Positions 9,381 through 19,456 of a stretch of DNA of 64,000 nt are shown here, piece by piece. The DNA comes from Neobacillus niacini (lineage in GTDB: Bacteria; Bacillota; Bacilli; Bacillales; Cytobacillaceae), in the NCBI RefSeq assembly GCF_000759675.1, contig NZ_BAWM01000020.1, positions 401,855 through 465,854 on the forward strand, written 5' to 3'. A model generated the notes under the pieces. The model was not told the origin of the DNA, ran no database searches, and worked only from the letters and a program-made list of their open reading frames with translations. A program made the translations under genes and the position numbers. Each line of letters starts with the position of its first letter. The stretch's first letter is position 1.

Positions 9381-9423
9381 AAAAACAAGACCAGCTGGTG
9401 CCTGCCAACTGGTCTTATTTTTT
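9381..9423 (-). terminator. Terminator after the GH38-GH125-GH20 operon
   Basis: An inverted repeat AAGACCAG / CTGGTCTT with additional pairing (TGG/CCA) is flanked by A-rich and T-rich runs on both sides, giving a T-run after the stem on either strand. It lies directly after the stop of the GH38 gene and separates the intracellular glycosidase operon from the ABC transporter operon. Confidence 0.85.
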
Positions 9424-9427
9424 GATA

Positions 9428-12400
9428 TTACAAGATTCTTATGGTCTTAATTTCATATGGTTTAATGTCAAACTCAATTGGCATATGGCATACGTCCGCC
9501 ACTGCTTCTTCCATTAGATTAGTTTCCACCCATGATGTGAAGTTTTTTCCAACGTCAAGCGTAACCTTCCCTCTTCGTCCCTCATACTCATGCAGGCGGA
9601 CAATGATCCCGTTGCCATCATAAGCCGGCTTCACTGCATCAAACCAGACGTGGTCAGAATTAGTATCAAGGAATGACGCTTCTTTTGTCCATTTCCCTTC
9701 TACAGCGGCAATTGGATCATTGAGATCCCAAGCTTTTTCCACTGTCTTACCCTGGCGCCAATCACCGCTATGTGGATACAGCGAATAAGTGAAGGAATGC
9801 TGTCCCTGGTCTGCTTGCGGGTCCGGATGGATTGCCGATTTTAGTAACGTTAAGCGCATTACATTTTCCTTAATGTCATAGCCATATTTAGAGTCATTCA
9901 GTAAACTTACCCCGTAATCCGGCTCTGACAGGTCAGCCCACTGGTGTCCGACTGTTTCAAACTTCGCCATATCCCAGCTTGTATTCCAATGTGTCGGTCG
10001 TTTCACATTGCCATATTGAATATCATAGGTCGCTTCAGTTGCGCGAATATCGACTGGGAAAGATGCTTTTAGCAATCTTCTTTTTTCATGCCAATCGACA
10101 TTTGTTTCAAAATCAATCCTGCGGTCATTTTGATAAAAAACTATCCGCTGAGAAATATGCGAATGATGATACTTCCACGTAACAAGAATACTAAAGGCCA
10201 GCTCCCCGTTTTCTGCCACTTCGAAGGTAGCGATATCACGGATTTCCTCCATTTTCTCCTGATAGAACAAATCAATATCCCACGCATCATGGGCAAGCGG
10301 TTTATCTTCAAAAATTTGCAGGACATTGCCCTTTTGACCTTCAGCCAACACATGGCGCTCTGCTTCCTTGTCATAAATCTTGGTCAGCTGGCCAAACTCA
10401 TTCCACTCCACCTCGTAAAACGGTGTTTCTAACTTTCGGTCATGATACGTAAAATTCGCTGTTTCCGAAGCAGCTTCGGCCGGTTCAAAAGACAATTGCT
10501 TCGCACCAAAGGATGGAAGTGTATTGACTGCAACAAGCCAACCATCAGGGCGTTTTTGAGAAGGTAACACCGTGCCGCTTTCATCTGTCCAAATCCCTGC
10601 AGCAAATTCAGCAAACTGAGAAATAAACACATTTCTTTTGCCGGTTTGATGGGTTGAATTGAAGACAACGACAAAACGGTCTGCATGATCTACTCCATTT
10701 TCAACAATCTTCGTTTCCACTTGCTGTACGATTTCCAGTGCTTCAGCGTATTCTTCCCTAGCATCTTCATACACTTCATGAATCGAAGACCCCGGAATAA
10801 TATCATGGAATTGATTTCGTAAAATAATCTTCCAGCCGTCTTTCAGCTCATTATCCCCAATCCACTCGCCATTTTCAGAAATCCAGGAAGATAGGAATTC
10901 AACTCTTCTATATAAAAGCTCCAATTTACGATTCGTTTGTTTCATAAACGCTTGGCTTGTATACGTACCCCGGTGGTATTCCAGATACAATTCGCCATCC
11001 CATTTATGGATATAGCCGTTAGACTCCGCTACATTTTGGTGAAGCTTTTCAAAAAACTCTCCAGCTGTTGACGTCTTTACATTCGGCATACCAGGCATCA
11101 TGTCCAGTCTGCGGCGCATTTCGAGCATGTGGCGATTGACACCGCCGCCGCCGTCTCCATATCCGTAGGAAAGCAGCAGGTCTTTCGATAAATCCTTATC
11201 ACGATAGCCCGTCCATGCTCCTTTTACCGTTTTGGCTGTAATAAAGCCGTTATACGTGTAGAACCAAGAGTCCGGACCGTTCCATGGTTCCGGTGTCGTG
11301 ATAAAGTGTGTTAAAATCTCTGAACCATCGATTCCCTTCCAATAGAAGGTATCATGTGGCATGCGGTTGTATTGATTCCAGCTGATTTTCGTTGTCATCA
11401 TGGTTTTGATTCCTGATTTTGTTAAAATCTGCGGCAATGCCCAGCTATAGCCGAACACATCAGGAAGCCAAAGATAGGTACAGTCTACACCAAATTCTTC
11501 CTTAAAGAAGTTCTTCCCGTGAAGGATTTGGCGTACCAAAGACTCCCCGCTTGGGATATTACAGTCGGCTTCCAGCCACATCGCACCGCCTGCTTCCCAC
11601 TGTCCTTCGGCAATTCTTGCTTTCATTTGTTCATATATCTCGGGATAATCGGTCTTTATATAATCATAAAGCTGAGGCTGGGTTTGCAGGAATAGATATT
11701 CCGGGAACTGCTTCATTAAATGCAGAACTGTTGAAAAGGAACGGGCAGATTTTTCCCTTGTGTTCCGTAAACGCCAAAGCCACGCGACATCAATATGAGT
11801 GTGACCAACGGTATGAATCGTTATATCGGAAGTTTTTTCGATTGCTTGAAGTGCTTCTGTTAAGCTTGTTTCTGCTTCATAGCACGATTCATAAAATTCG
11901 GTACTTCCTGGCTCGGTCCAATTAATTTGCAGCAAGGCATCTTGAAGCAGTTGTTTTAAAACAGAATAATTTGGATCCGCTTCATTCGTTTCTTTTAACA
12001 CCTCATACCCAGCTAAAAGAGTATAGTATAAATTGTCCACTCGTGTATCGAGCCAGCCGATTTTCGCCATCTCCAGTTTAAATTCATTCTCAACTGGAAC
12101 GCCGCCGCCTTCTAGGCCCGACCAAAGTCTAAAATCTAAACGGATTGGCCCCTTACTGGTTTGTTCATCAAAGAGGACCTCTTCGTGATTGGAATCGACA
12201 CCTTGGTATGGTTTTCCATTTACAAAAAGTAAAGATTCAAACCCTGAATTATTCCCGCCGCCTGTTTTACCGAAGGAGAACAGCCCGACTATCTGCTTGC
12301 TGCTGATTGGCAGATGGCAATCAACATCCGCATGAAGCCAGATGTATCGATCACGGCCTTTCCAATAATCACCCAGCTTCATCACGCTAGTTTCATCATA

Positions 12401-12535
12401 AGAAATAGGTGGATTGGCCCCTACTTTGCCGTCATCTTCCTGTGTGGTAAATTGCTCAATCGCTACGCAATCACGATAACGGTAACCCTCTAATTCGTGA
12501 ATACGCGCTTCAAATTTTCTTTCCGTTAAAAACAA
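9428..12535 (-). CDS. GH38 alpha-mannosidase (large, class II type)
   Basis: A 1035-residue cytoplasmic enzyme without signal peptide. The N-terminal beta-rich extension (about 1-235) is followed by the GH38 catalytic domain. Zinc ligands appear in VGHTHIDVAWLWRLRNT, the nucleophile aspartate in MWLEADCNIPSGES (about residue 324), and conserved WLPDVFGYSWALPQIL follows; a middle helical region and C-terminal beta domains complete the fold. GH38 enzymes remove alpha-linked mannose with retention using a zinc ion. The start is set at TTG 12535, six bases after GAGGTG; a GTG three codons upstream lies inside that ribosome site. It is the last gene of a five-gene operon (GH38, GH125, DUF624, GH20, GH38). 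It and the other GH38 presumably differ in linkage preference when dismantling high-mannose glycans. Confidence 0.94.
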   Translation of the reverse strand: MFLTERKFEARIHELEGYRYRDCVAIEQFTTQEDDGKVGANPPISYDETSVMKLGDYWKGRDRYIWLHADVDCHLPISSKQIVGLFSFGKTGGGNNSGFESLLFVNGKPYQGVDSNHEEVLFDEQTSKGPIRLDFRLWSGLEGGGVPVENEFKLEMAKIGWLDTRVDNLYYTLLAGYEVLKETNEADPNYSVLKQLLQDALLQINWTEPGSTEFYESCYEAETSLTEALQAIEKTSDITIHTVGHTHIDVAWLWRLRNTREKSARSFSTVLHLMKQFPEYLFLQTQPQLYDYIKTDYPEIYEQMKARIAEGQWEAGGAMWLEADCNIPSGESLVRQILHGKNFFKEEFGVDCTYLWLPDVFGYSWALPQILTKSGIKTMMTTKISWNQYNRMPHDTFYWKGIDGSEILTHFITTPEPWNGPDSWFYTYNGFITAKTVKGAWTGYRDKDLSKDLLLSYGYGDGGGGVNRHMLEMRRRLDMMPGMPNVKTSTAGEFFEKLHQNVAESNGYIHKWDGELYLEYHRGTYTSQAFMKQTNRKLELLYRRVEFLSSWISENGEWIGDNELKDGWKIILRNQFHDIIPGSSIHEVYEDAREEYAEALEIVQQVETKIVENGVDHADRFVVVFNSTHQTGKRNVFISQFAEFAAGIWTDESGTVLPSQKRPDGWLVAVNTLPSFGAKQLSFEPAEAASETANFTYHDRKLETPFYEVEWNEFGQLTKIYDKEAERHVLAEGQKGNVLQIFEDKPLAHDAWDIDLFYQEKMEEIRDIATFEVAENGELAFSILVTWKYHHSHISQRIVFYQNDRRIDFETNVDWHEKRRLLKASFPVDIRATEATYDIQYGNVKRPTHWNTSWDMAKFETVGHQWADLSEPDYGVSLLNDSKYGYDIKENVMRLTLLKSAIHPDPQADQGQHSFTYSLYPHSGDWRQGKTVEKAWDLNDPIAAVEGKWTKEASFLDTNSDHVWFDAVKPAYDGNGIIVRLHEYEGRRGKVTLDVGKNFTSWVETNLMEEAVADVCHMPIEFDIKPYEIKTIRIL

Positions 12536-12566
12536 TCTGTTCACCTCATTTAGTTATTTCTATCCT

Positions 12567-14447
12567 TTATAATGAAAAGTTTCCTGCAGTGACGATACGA
12601 TGATAGACATTGCCGCCAACCAAGCCGTCAACAATTTCCCAAGGCCCATCATGGCGTAATCGTTCTTCTTCTAATTCCTCAATAGCAGAAATCCTGCCCT
12701 CCAGCCATTCTTGAATACGATATTTTACCGAGTCAATTCGGGTAATGACGCCGCCGTATCGAATATCGATGACCTCCCAGCCAAACGGCTTGTACGAATC
12801 AAACCAAACTTTTCGGTGCTTTTGGCGTAATTGGTCGACATTGGTTTGAATCCAATCCAGCTCTAAGAGGATTGATCCCATTTTCTCGTAATCTTTTTGA
12901 TCGTAAACTTCTTTTATCTTAATTCCGATTTCCGCCTTCACGCTTAGAACCCTTGCCAATTGCTCATAAAAGTCAAATAGACTTTCCCATTTTGGGTTGT
13001 TGTGTTTTGCTTTTTCAATCTCAGAAACTAGTTTTTCATAATGCTCCCCTAAGGATAATCCTTTACTATTTTCATCGTATAAACCGATTAATAAATCCTG
13101 GTACAGCAATACTTTAGAGGTCATGGATGTATTCATATTGTCCTTCATGACTCCAGGAGTTTCATCCAGCTTTTTCAGGACCATAAAATCATCAAAGTTT
13201 CCTTCACCACAGAATGCATAGCGCTCAGCTGTTTGTTCTAAGGTGACTTCCTTATGATAGGTGTGCTCCGCAAATAATTGTAGGATTGGTAAGGATGTTG
13301 AGAATGGCGTTTCGGCTCCATTGTCGCCCCACAATGTGACAAACACTTCTTTAATACCCACTTTTTTACATGCTTCCATAGCAGGCTCAGTCGTCGCAAT
13401 GGCTTTCCCATAGTTAGGGACAATCCCATTCCATGTCCAAGCGCCGCCAGCAAAAATTGGAGTCTGACCGAGCAGCTTATGGTGTTGAAAATCTTTTTCA
13501 TAAACTTCCTGCTCTTTCCGATAATAATTCCAATAAACAAGCTCCACATCGGGGATGGAGGCAAGTATGTCGTCGCGAATCTTGCCGTTTTCGTCTCGGT
13601 ATTTACTGTCTTCCGAAAACAAGGGAAAGTACATATCGCTCCAAATCATCGGTTTTAGACCATACTTTTCCGTAATAGAAACGACCTTTTCCAAATGCCT
13701 ATTCATGATATCAATATGATTCTCATAGCCATGCTTTTCTAAATATTTACCTAAACCAAGCTGGAACGTCTCATCCATACCGATATGAATACGCTTGGTA
13801 CGGAAAGGCTCGGAGGCAGCCCTGATACAGTTTTCCAAGAATTCATATGTCTGGGGCTGATCAACCAATAAAATATCGTCTGTGTCTTTAAAATTGGAGG
13901 CATAATTCCATTTAAGCGCTTCCCGTAAATGACCCAGTGATTGAATACAAGGGATCATTTCAATCCCCAATTTCACCGCATAGTCATCACATGCCTTTAA
14001 CTCCTCAGCCGAATATCTTCCCCGCATATACCCAAAATAAGGATGTTCCTTTACCTCGTACGTATCCTCTGTATAGAGCATCAATGTATCTAATCCCATT
14101 ACAGCCATTCTTTGCAGCAGCTTTTCTACATCAGAAACGGTTGGGACCGCATTTCTAGACGCATCGAGCATAACTCCGCTCATTTCAAACTGTGGTTCCT
14201 CTGACAAGTCAAACTCGTTCACTTTATTAAAATGTTCAAGGAATAATCCTAAGCCGCGAAAAAAGTGAATAGGCTTCTCAAAGCTAATTTCCCCCTGCCC
14301 ATTGTGATTCATAACGTGCAGCGGACCCTTTTGCTGTTTTACATGTATCGGATAGCCATCCTCTGAAAGTTGAACCGTTAAATTCCCTATTACAAGATTA
14401 AGCCCTTCCGCTATGGAGGATACATCACCGGTTAAGTGTAGTTTCAT
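12567..14447 (-). CDS. GH20 beta-N-acetylhexosaminidase (GH20C-like)
   Basis: A 626-residue cytoplasmic glycosidase with no signal peptide. Residues up to about 110 form the small N-terminal GH20 alpha/beta domain. The TIM barrel begins with MSGVMLDASRNAVPTV, continues through YTEDTYEVKEHPYFGYMRGR, and has the catalytic Asp-Glu pair in IHIGMDETFQLGLG. GH20 enzymes use substrate-assisted catalysis by the 2-acetamido group to remove terminal beta-GlcNAc or beta-GalNAc. Size and motif layout match Streptococcus pneumoniae GH20C, which also lies beside GH38, GH125 and ROK genes. The ATG at 14447 follows GAGGGAGAAAG. Spacings of 47 and 22 bases to its neighbours place it inside the operon. A second homologue lies at 57678-59567. 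Confidence 0.92.
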   Translation of the reverse strand: MKLHLTGDVSSIAEGLNLVIGNLTVQLSEDGYPIHVKQQKGPLHVMNHNGQGEISFEKPIHFFRGLGLFLEHFNKVNEFDLSEEPQFEMSGVMLDASRNAVPTVSDVEKLLQRMAVMGLDTLMLYTEDTYEVKEHPYFGYMRGRYSAEELKACDDYAVKLGIEMIPCIQSLGHLREALKWNYASNFKDTDDILLVDQPQTYEFLENCIRAASEPFRTKRIHIGMDETFQLGLGKYLEKHGYENHIDIMNRHLEKVVSITEKYGLKPMIWSDMYFPLFSEDSKYRDENGKIRDDILASIPDVELVYWNYYRKEQEVYEKDFQHHKLLGQTPIFAGGAWTWNGIVPNYGKAIATTEPAMEACKKVGIKEVFVTLWGDNGAETPFSTSLPILQLFAEHTYHKEVTLEQTAERYAFCGEGNFDDFMVLKKLDETPGVMKDNMNTSMTSKVLLYQDLLIGLYDENSKGLSLGEHYEKLVSEIEKAKHNNPKWESLFDFYEQLARVLSVKAEIGIKIKEVYDQKDYEKMGSILLELDWIQTNVDQLRQKHRKVWFDSYKPFGWEVIDIRYGGVITRIDSVKYRIQEWLEGRISAIEELEEERLRHDGPWEIVDGLVGGNVYHRIVTAGNFSL

Positions 14448-14494
14448 CTTTCTCCCTCATTTCATTTCACTTTTATAACAAGCACTGCGCACCC

Positions 14495-15115
14495 CTAAGA
14501 AAGAGACATTCTTTTCTCTATCGTGTTAAACCGATTCAAGTTGACTCTCATCATCCAATAAGCAGGAGCAACTCCGGAAATAAACGGAATTAGACCTGGC
14601 ATCCTAATTAAGAGCATGCCAATAACCAATAGTCCTGCTCCGATCCATATCGTGGATGGCAATCCTGTTAAGGTAAATAAAAAGGATTGTTTTACATATT
14701 CTTTCGTTGAGACCTCATAATGGACATAAATCGAAAAGAAATTACCAACAGCCAATAGCAGGACAAATACTAAGATATATAAGATGATTAACAGAAAACT
14801 GGCAAATACGCCTGTCATGACTTGCTCTGCAATTCGAATATCGACAAAAAGAAAAAGGCCAATGCTGTAAAATACAAGGCCTATTCCATTGCTTCTTTTC
14901 CATTCTTTAAAATAAACTTGCTTAAACTTCGCCCATACAGGTAAATCCGTTTCTTTTCTCAGCCATTTCCGCACAATGGTAAATAGGGCAATGGATGCTG
15001 GAAAAAAGCCAAAGACCCCTAACCCAAGGATGGTAAAGGCAATCCAGTATAGATTGACCAAAATTGCCCTCCAGATCCATTCACATACGACAATCATCCA
15101 TGGAACTTTTTTCAT
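14495..15115 (-). CDS. DUF624 (YesL-like) membrane protein
   Basis: A 206-residue integral membrane protein with about five hydrophobic helices. The N-terminal pattern of helix, LGVFGFFPASIALFTIVRKW, then a charged loop, is characteristic of the DUF624/YesL family. These proteins are found almost only in Firmicute sugar-utilisation operons beside YesM/YesN and Lpl-type ABC genes; their biochemical role is unknown, with assistance to transport or sensing often suggested. It sits between the GH125 and GH20 genes (44 and 47 base gaps). The ATG at 15115 follows GGGTGATGGATC. Family assignment is firm; function is not. Confidence 0.88.
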   Translation of the reverse strand: MKKVPWMIVVCEWIWRAILVNLYWIAFTILGLGVFGFFPASIALFTIVRKWLRKETDLPVWAKFKQVYFKEWKRSNGIGLVFYSIGLFLFVDIRIAEQVMTGVFASFLLIILYILVFVLLLAVGNFFSIYVHYEVSTKEYVKQSFLFTLTGLPSTIWIGAGLLVIGMLLIRMPGLIPFISGVAPAYWMMRVNLNRFNTIEKRMSLS

Positions 15116-15159
15116 GATCCATCACCCTTTCATATGATTAACTTGACGAATTTTCAAAC

Positions 15160-16482
15160 TTAATTACTTTTGTTCTTCATTAATTGGTCATAAAGCGGAC
15201 TGCCTTTTACTGCCTTACCCGTTAAACTTAAGACGAATTCACTGAACATCGTATTTGCCCAAGCAAACCAGTCTCTAGTAAATTCTTCAGGGCAATCGGC
15301 ATTAAAGCCTTCGTGCATGAAATTGGTAGCGCCGTCTGTTTGATTAAAATAAGCTAAAATTTCTTGTTTTTCTGCTTTACTCGTTGTGGTCATCCCTTGG
15401 ATCGCCAGTGCTATATGCCAAATATAATGATCCGGAGTGTGCGGACTGCCAATTCCATTTGCATATTTTCCTTCGTAATAATATGGATTATCCCTGCTCA
15501 GAAGGAAGGAACGTGTATTTAAATAAGCGGGATCATCATATGGAAGATAGCCTAAGTACGGTGCAGCAAGCAAACTCGGAACATTGGCGTCATCCATTAA
15601 ATTCACACGCCCTTCTCCATCCGTTTCGTATACATACATATCTCCATGAATCGGGTGGTCCAGCTTAGCGTATTGTTCAATACCTTTTTGAATTTCTTCA
15701 CGAAGCTTCAGGCATTCTTCTTTTAATTCTGCAGCCTTAAGAACATCACACATTTCCGCTGCATACCCTAAGACGACTACAGCAAACATATTAGCCGGGA
15801 CAAGATAGCCATAAGTGCAGGCATCGTCACTTGGACGGAAAGCACTCCAAGTCATGCCTGTCGGAACAACTCGTCCTCCCTTGCCCTCCCGAGTTAACGT
15901 ATCTGACTGGCGGCAATCTGTACGTTCAAAGCGATAAGAAGATTGATTTTCATGATCCTGCTCTGTCCGCCATACATGAATAATCGTTTCCATCACCTGT
16001 TTGAACGTATCCTTTATATGAGAGGTACGTCCTGTCGATTTCCAAAACAGGTAGGCAAGCTGGATGGGATAGCAAAGGGAATCAATTTCGTACTTTCGCT
16101 CCCAAATATGCGGTGTCATCTCAGTCAGGTCATTCTGGTGCCCTTTGCCATTAGCACTTTCGTTGAAAGCATTGGCATAAGGGTCGTGCAGGATAAAAGC
16201 AAAATGCTGACGGATTACCCCTTCGAGGAAATCAGCCAATTCTTCATCTTCTTCTGCCGCCATTAAGTATGGTCTTACCTGTGCGGCTGAATCTCTTAAC
16301 CACATTGCAGGAATATCCCCGGTAATTACAAATGTTTTTCCATCTTCTTGTTTCTTCATTGTCGTAGTATACGTATTGACAAAGCATTGCTCAAACATGA
16401 GCTGTAACTTTTCATCCTCTGGGAAAAATCCTTTTACGTGATTGATCAGCTTTTGCATGGATTCAGGAATTACTGTCGTCAT
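15160..16482 (-). CDS. GH125 exo-alpha-1,6-mannosidase
   Basis: A 440-residue cytoplasmic enzyme of the usual GH125 length. An (alpha/alpha)6-barrel signature is seen in the early motif GDIPAMWLRDSAAQVRPY. The catalytic acid is likely in FRPSDDACTYGYLVPANM (D219/D220) and the base in NFMHEGFNADCPEEFTRDWF (E391), matching the positions reported for clostridial and pneumococcal GH125. The family removes non-reducing alpha-1,6-mannose with inversion and works on N-glycan cores and fungal mannan. It lies 11 bases after the upstream GH38 gene, and pairing of GH125 with GH38 mirrors the pneumococcal N-glycan locus. The ATG at 16482 follows GGAGAGGGTAAA. It has no signal peptide, so its substrate must be imported first. 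Confidence 0.94.
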   Translation of the reverse strand: MTTVIPESMQKLINHVKGFFPEDEKLQLMFEQCFVNTYTTTMKKQEDGKTFVITGDIPAMWLRDSAAQVRPYLMAAEEDEELADFLEGVIRQHFAFILHDPYANAFNESANGKGHQNDLTEMTPHIWERKYEIDSLCYPIQLAYLFWKSTGRTSHIKDTFKQVMETIIHVWRTEQDHENQSSYRFERTDCRQSDTLTREGKGGRVVPTGMTWSAFRPSDDACTYGYLVPANMFAVVVLGYAAEMCDVLKAAELKEECLKLREEIQKGIEQYAKLDHPIHGDMYVYETDGEGRVNLMDDANVPSLLAAPYLGYLPYDDPAYLNTRSFLLSRDNPYYYEGKYANGIGSPHTPDHYIWHIALAIQGMTTTSKAEKQEILAYFNQTDGATNFMHEGFNADCPEEFTRDWFAWANTMFSEFVLSLTGKAVKGSPLYDQLMKNKSN

Positions 16483-16493
16483 TTTACCCTCTC

Positions 16494-19187
16494 CTATCTC
16501 TTCTTATGAAAACCCAGTGTGATGATTTCATATTTACTTACTTCATATGAATCTTGGGTATCGTCTGTTTTTTCTTCAAGGATGTTACTCTTACAGGATT
16601 CATAATCCTGGATATCGGCCTTAAGATTTACCTCTTCTTCAGCTGGATTAAACCAGCGAATCATCACATCATCATGTTCTTCCGCTACTCTCAAAGACGA
16701 CCAAACAAGTCCTTTGGATTCTGTTTTAACAAACTGATGTGTTTCCGGTAATGAACCTTCATGGACGCTTGTCTGAACAGACACAAGCGGGACTTTGTAT
16801 TGATACGCATCGACAAATGCCTGCGATTGGATGACATCTTTTTCATGCGGCAGCACTTGCCATTCTGCTGTTTGCATTCCTAAGCATTGTGCCTCTGGTG
16901 TAGGGAAATAACCCCAGTCCCCGAGCTCTGCTGTCGAACGAAGCACGGTTACTGCAATGGTTCCGTCCTCCTCCAGGATTTCATATTCTTGCAAACCATC
17001 CGTTGCTACTGTTAATCCCATCGTGGTATCCGCTAGGCTGGCAAACCGCTGCTGGTGATGACAAAAACTCGGATTTTCCCATTCCTTCTCCGGCGTATTC
17101 GGGCGGGTGACAATCTCGAAAATACTGTCAGCTTTATGTGTTTCCGTCCGTAAACCTGTTGGGAACAGGACACGCAGACGGTGGTCTGTTGCTTGGTTGT
17201 TAATAGTCAGCTTAAATGCCGGACCCTTCATTCCCTTTTCAAGGGTTACAACCGTTTGCATGGTGATTGTTGTCATATCGTCTGACCTTCCGGCTTCTCT
17301 TTCCTTATGCCAAATAAGCCTATTACGTTCCATCGCTAGGTGATCATCTGCAGAGACCGGGATCAATAATTTGTGCGTAAACTCTAGGACTGTTCTGAGT
17401 GTGCTTCTTTCTAGGAATTTAAATTCCGCTGGTACACCCTTTGTCGTAATAGCGGCATGCCCCTTTGCTTCCTTGTACATATATTCGTTACCAATATCCC
17501 CAGTGTCTTCGTAAATTCCGAGACGATGGAAGGACTCACCGGTATCTTTATGCATTAAATCATAGCTGCCATCTTCATGAAACTGTAGATGTACATATTC
17601 ATTTTCCATTACGAACTGGGTTTCTGAAGAAGGCACATACTCCTGCTCTTCTTTGGCACCTGGCACTAGGTAGAATGTTTTATATCCAAATGACGGAATT
17701 CCCTCTGCGAAAAACGAAAGCTTTGCTCGTTTGGCAAAAAACGGCTGACGGAATTTATCATCAGGTAAGTCATAGCCAAATTCGACGGCAGGACTTTCAA
17801 GCTGATAGTCAACCGCTTTGCCTTCCCCATCAATCAGTTTGTATTTTGGCAATGGTTGATCCTCGAGATACACTGGAATTTCTTCAAAGTGCATTTGTGA
17901 AAAATACACCTTTTCTAGGTCGACTACTTTTGAAACAACTTCATTTTTCTCCCATCCGGTCGTATTCAGGACAACTAGCGGAATGCCTCCTTCAGGTGTC
18001 TGTGAAGTATCAACTTTTTGTACAAGCGCAGCTGCGTTTTCCTCGACAAATACCTCTCCCATTTGCGCTACACTTTCAAAACGAGTAACCATTTCACGGT
18101 GAACTTCATCGACACTACAGCCGCAAATACTGTCATGCGGGTGGTTCTTCATCAGTGATTTCCACATAAAGCGGATGTATTCTCGCGGGTAGGTCCCCCC
18201 CGCTAAAGCTAACATGGCCGCCAGCGGCTCAGCGTTTTTTTCCAAAAGAGTTTGACAATGATGATTCATTTGCTTTAAGTAAATACGGCTTGACGCAGTA
18301 TTTACGAGGGTTGACCAGCCATCTGTCCGCTGATTGCGCAATTCCCCTTCGATTACTTGCAGCTGCTCAGGCAGTGCTTGTTTTAACGCCTCCGTATATT
18401 CATCAAAACTCGAATGCTTAAACTGATAATCAGGATATAGGGCAGATGCCGTTTCAATCGCCTGTGGAATTGTTTTTTGCAGCGGCTGGTGATCACAGCC
18501 ATTCATAAACAACAACTGATTCGTTGAGGCATATTTCTCAGCATCTTGGAGTTTCTTATCCCAGAATGCTTGCGCTTCCTCTTCATCCACCGGGATTTCA
18601 TTCCCATTGGAATACCAATTGGCAAAAAGAATCCCTAAAACACTTGAACCATCAGGTGATTTCCAGATCATTTCGGAATAAGGAGATTCATAGTCAGGAA
18701 CGTCTGATACCGTGTTATTAAAGCCGGTCGGTTTCACTCCTCTGCCAAAGGCAGCCGTGTCAATTCCCGCTTGCTTTAAAAGCTGAGGTGCCTGCCCGTA
18801 AATACCGAAAGTGTCCGGAAAATAACCTATTTTTGAAACATGCCCATAGGCTTTCGTATCATTCATACCAATCAGCAGGTTTCGAACATTTGCTTCGGAG
18901 CTTGTTAAAAACGCATCCTGCAGTACATACCAAGGACCGATATGAAGCTTTTTCTCCTTTATTAATTGCTTAACAATTTCCCGATTCTCCGGGTGAACGG
19001 CGAAATAATCCTCCAACAGAACCGTTTGGCCATCTAGATGAAACGATTGAAAGCCGCTTCCTTCCTTTTTGAACTGTTCAATAAGATTATTCATAAGCTG
19101 TATGAAATAATAGCGGTGTTTCTCAAAAGGTAAGTACCATTCCCTGTCCCAATGGGAATGAGATATAATATGGGCCGTCTTGTTCAC
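16494..19187 (-). CDS. GH38 alpha-mannosidase (MngB-like)
   Basis: An 897-residue cytoplasmic GH38 enzyme. Zinc ligands lie in IISHSHWDREWYLPF (H12 and D14 of HWD), the nucleophile D91 in PWYVLQDAFLTSSEANVRNL, and FPDTFGIYGQAPQLL follows. HPHDSICGCSVDEVHREM carries further active-site residues, and the C-terminal half is beta-rich. Length and motifs match the MngB/pneumococcal GH38 subgroup rather than the 1035-residue enzyme at the other end of the operon. The GTG at 19187 follows AAAGGAGTGG. This is the first gene of the five-gene intracellular glycosidase operon, 11 bases before the GH125 gene. It likely removes alpha-1,3 or alpha-1,2 mannose from imported glycans. Confidence 0.94.
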   Translation of the reverse strand: MNKTAHIISHSHWDREWYLPFEKHRYYFIQLMNNLIEQFKKEGSGFQSFHLDGQTVLLEDYFAVHPENREIVKQLIKEKKLHIGPWYVLQDAFLTSSEANVRNLLIGMNDTKAYGHVSKIGYFPDTFGIYGQAPQLLKQAGIDTAAFGRGVKPTGFNNTVSDVPDYESPYSEMIWKSPDGSSVLGILFANWYSNGNEIPVDEEEAQAFWDKKLQDAEKYASTNQLLFMNGCDHQPLQKTIPQAIETASALYPDYQFKHSSFDEYTEALKQALPEQLQVIEGELRNQRTDGWSTLVNTASSRIYLKQMNHHCQTLLEKNAEPLAAMLALAGGTYPREYIRFMWKSLMKNHPHDSICGCSVDEVHREMVTRFESVAQMGEVFVEENAAALVQKVDTSQTPEGGIPLVVLNTTGWEKNEVVSKVVDLEKVYFSQMHFEEIPVYLEDQPLPKYKLIDGEGKAVDYQLESPAVEFGYDLPDDKFRQPFFAKRAKLSFFAEGIPSFGYKTFYLVPGAKEEQEYVPSSETQFVMENEYVHLQFHEDGSYDLMHKDTGESFHRLGIYEDTGDIGNEYMYKEAKGHAAITTKGVPAEFKFLERSTLRTVLEFTHKLLIPVSADDHLAMERNRLIWHKEREAGRSDDMTTITMQTVVTLEKGMKGPAFKLTINNQATDHRLRVLFPTGLRTETHKADSIFEIVTRPNTPEKEWENPSFCHHQQRFASLADTTMGLTVATDGLQEYEILEEDGTIAVTVLRSTAELGDWGYFPTPEAQCLGMQTAEWQVLPHEKDVIQSQAFVDAYQYKVPLVSVQTSVHEGSLPETHQFVKTESKGLVWSSLRVAEEHDDVMIRWFNPAEEEVNLKADIQDYESCKSNILEEKTDDTQDSYEVSKYEIITLGFHKKR

Positions 19188-19219
19188 GAAACTTCCACTC
19201 CTTTAACGATTTTTAAAGC

Positions 19220-19235
19220 GCGAAAACGCTGTCAT
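19220..19235 (-). promoter_or_regulatory. Candidate cre site before the mannosidase operon
   Basis: The minus strand reads ATGACAGCGTTTTCGC, fitting the cre core NCGNW with two mismatches to the full consensus. It stands about 35 bases upstream of the GH38 GTG start, after the terminator of the GH85 gene, where catabolite repression by CcpA would be expected. Confidence 0.35.
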
Positions 19236-19361
19236 TATTGAAAAATAAAATACTTCTAGTACTTACAATAAGAAAACCAGACGTAAACAGCAATAGAATA
19301 GCCGCAAGTCATAAAGTTATTACAGTCGATATTAAATTAATCCATAAAATGAATGATCTAT

Positions 19362-19415
19362 TAAAAAGGGCCCGTTTCCCACTGCATAGTTACAGTGAAA
19401 AACTGGACCCTTTCG
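19362..19415 (-). terminator. Terminator after GH85
   Basis: A long imperfect hairpin on the minus strand pairs AAAGGGTCCAGTTTTTCACTG with CAGTGGGAAACGGGCCCTTT around an eight-base loop, and is followed by TTTAATAG. It lies about 40 bases after the GH85 stop codon and separates GH85 from the mannosidase operon. The rest of the 19188-19456 gap holds only the cre-like site and presumably the operon promoter. Confidence 0.8.
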
Positions 19416-19456
19416 TGTCAGAAGAATGTGAGGGTCAGAGCTCCCCGCTCTTCCCC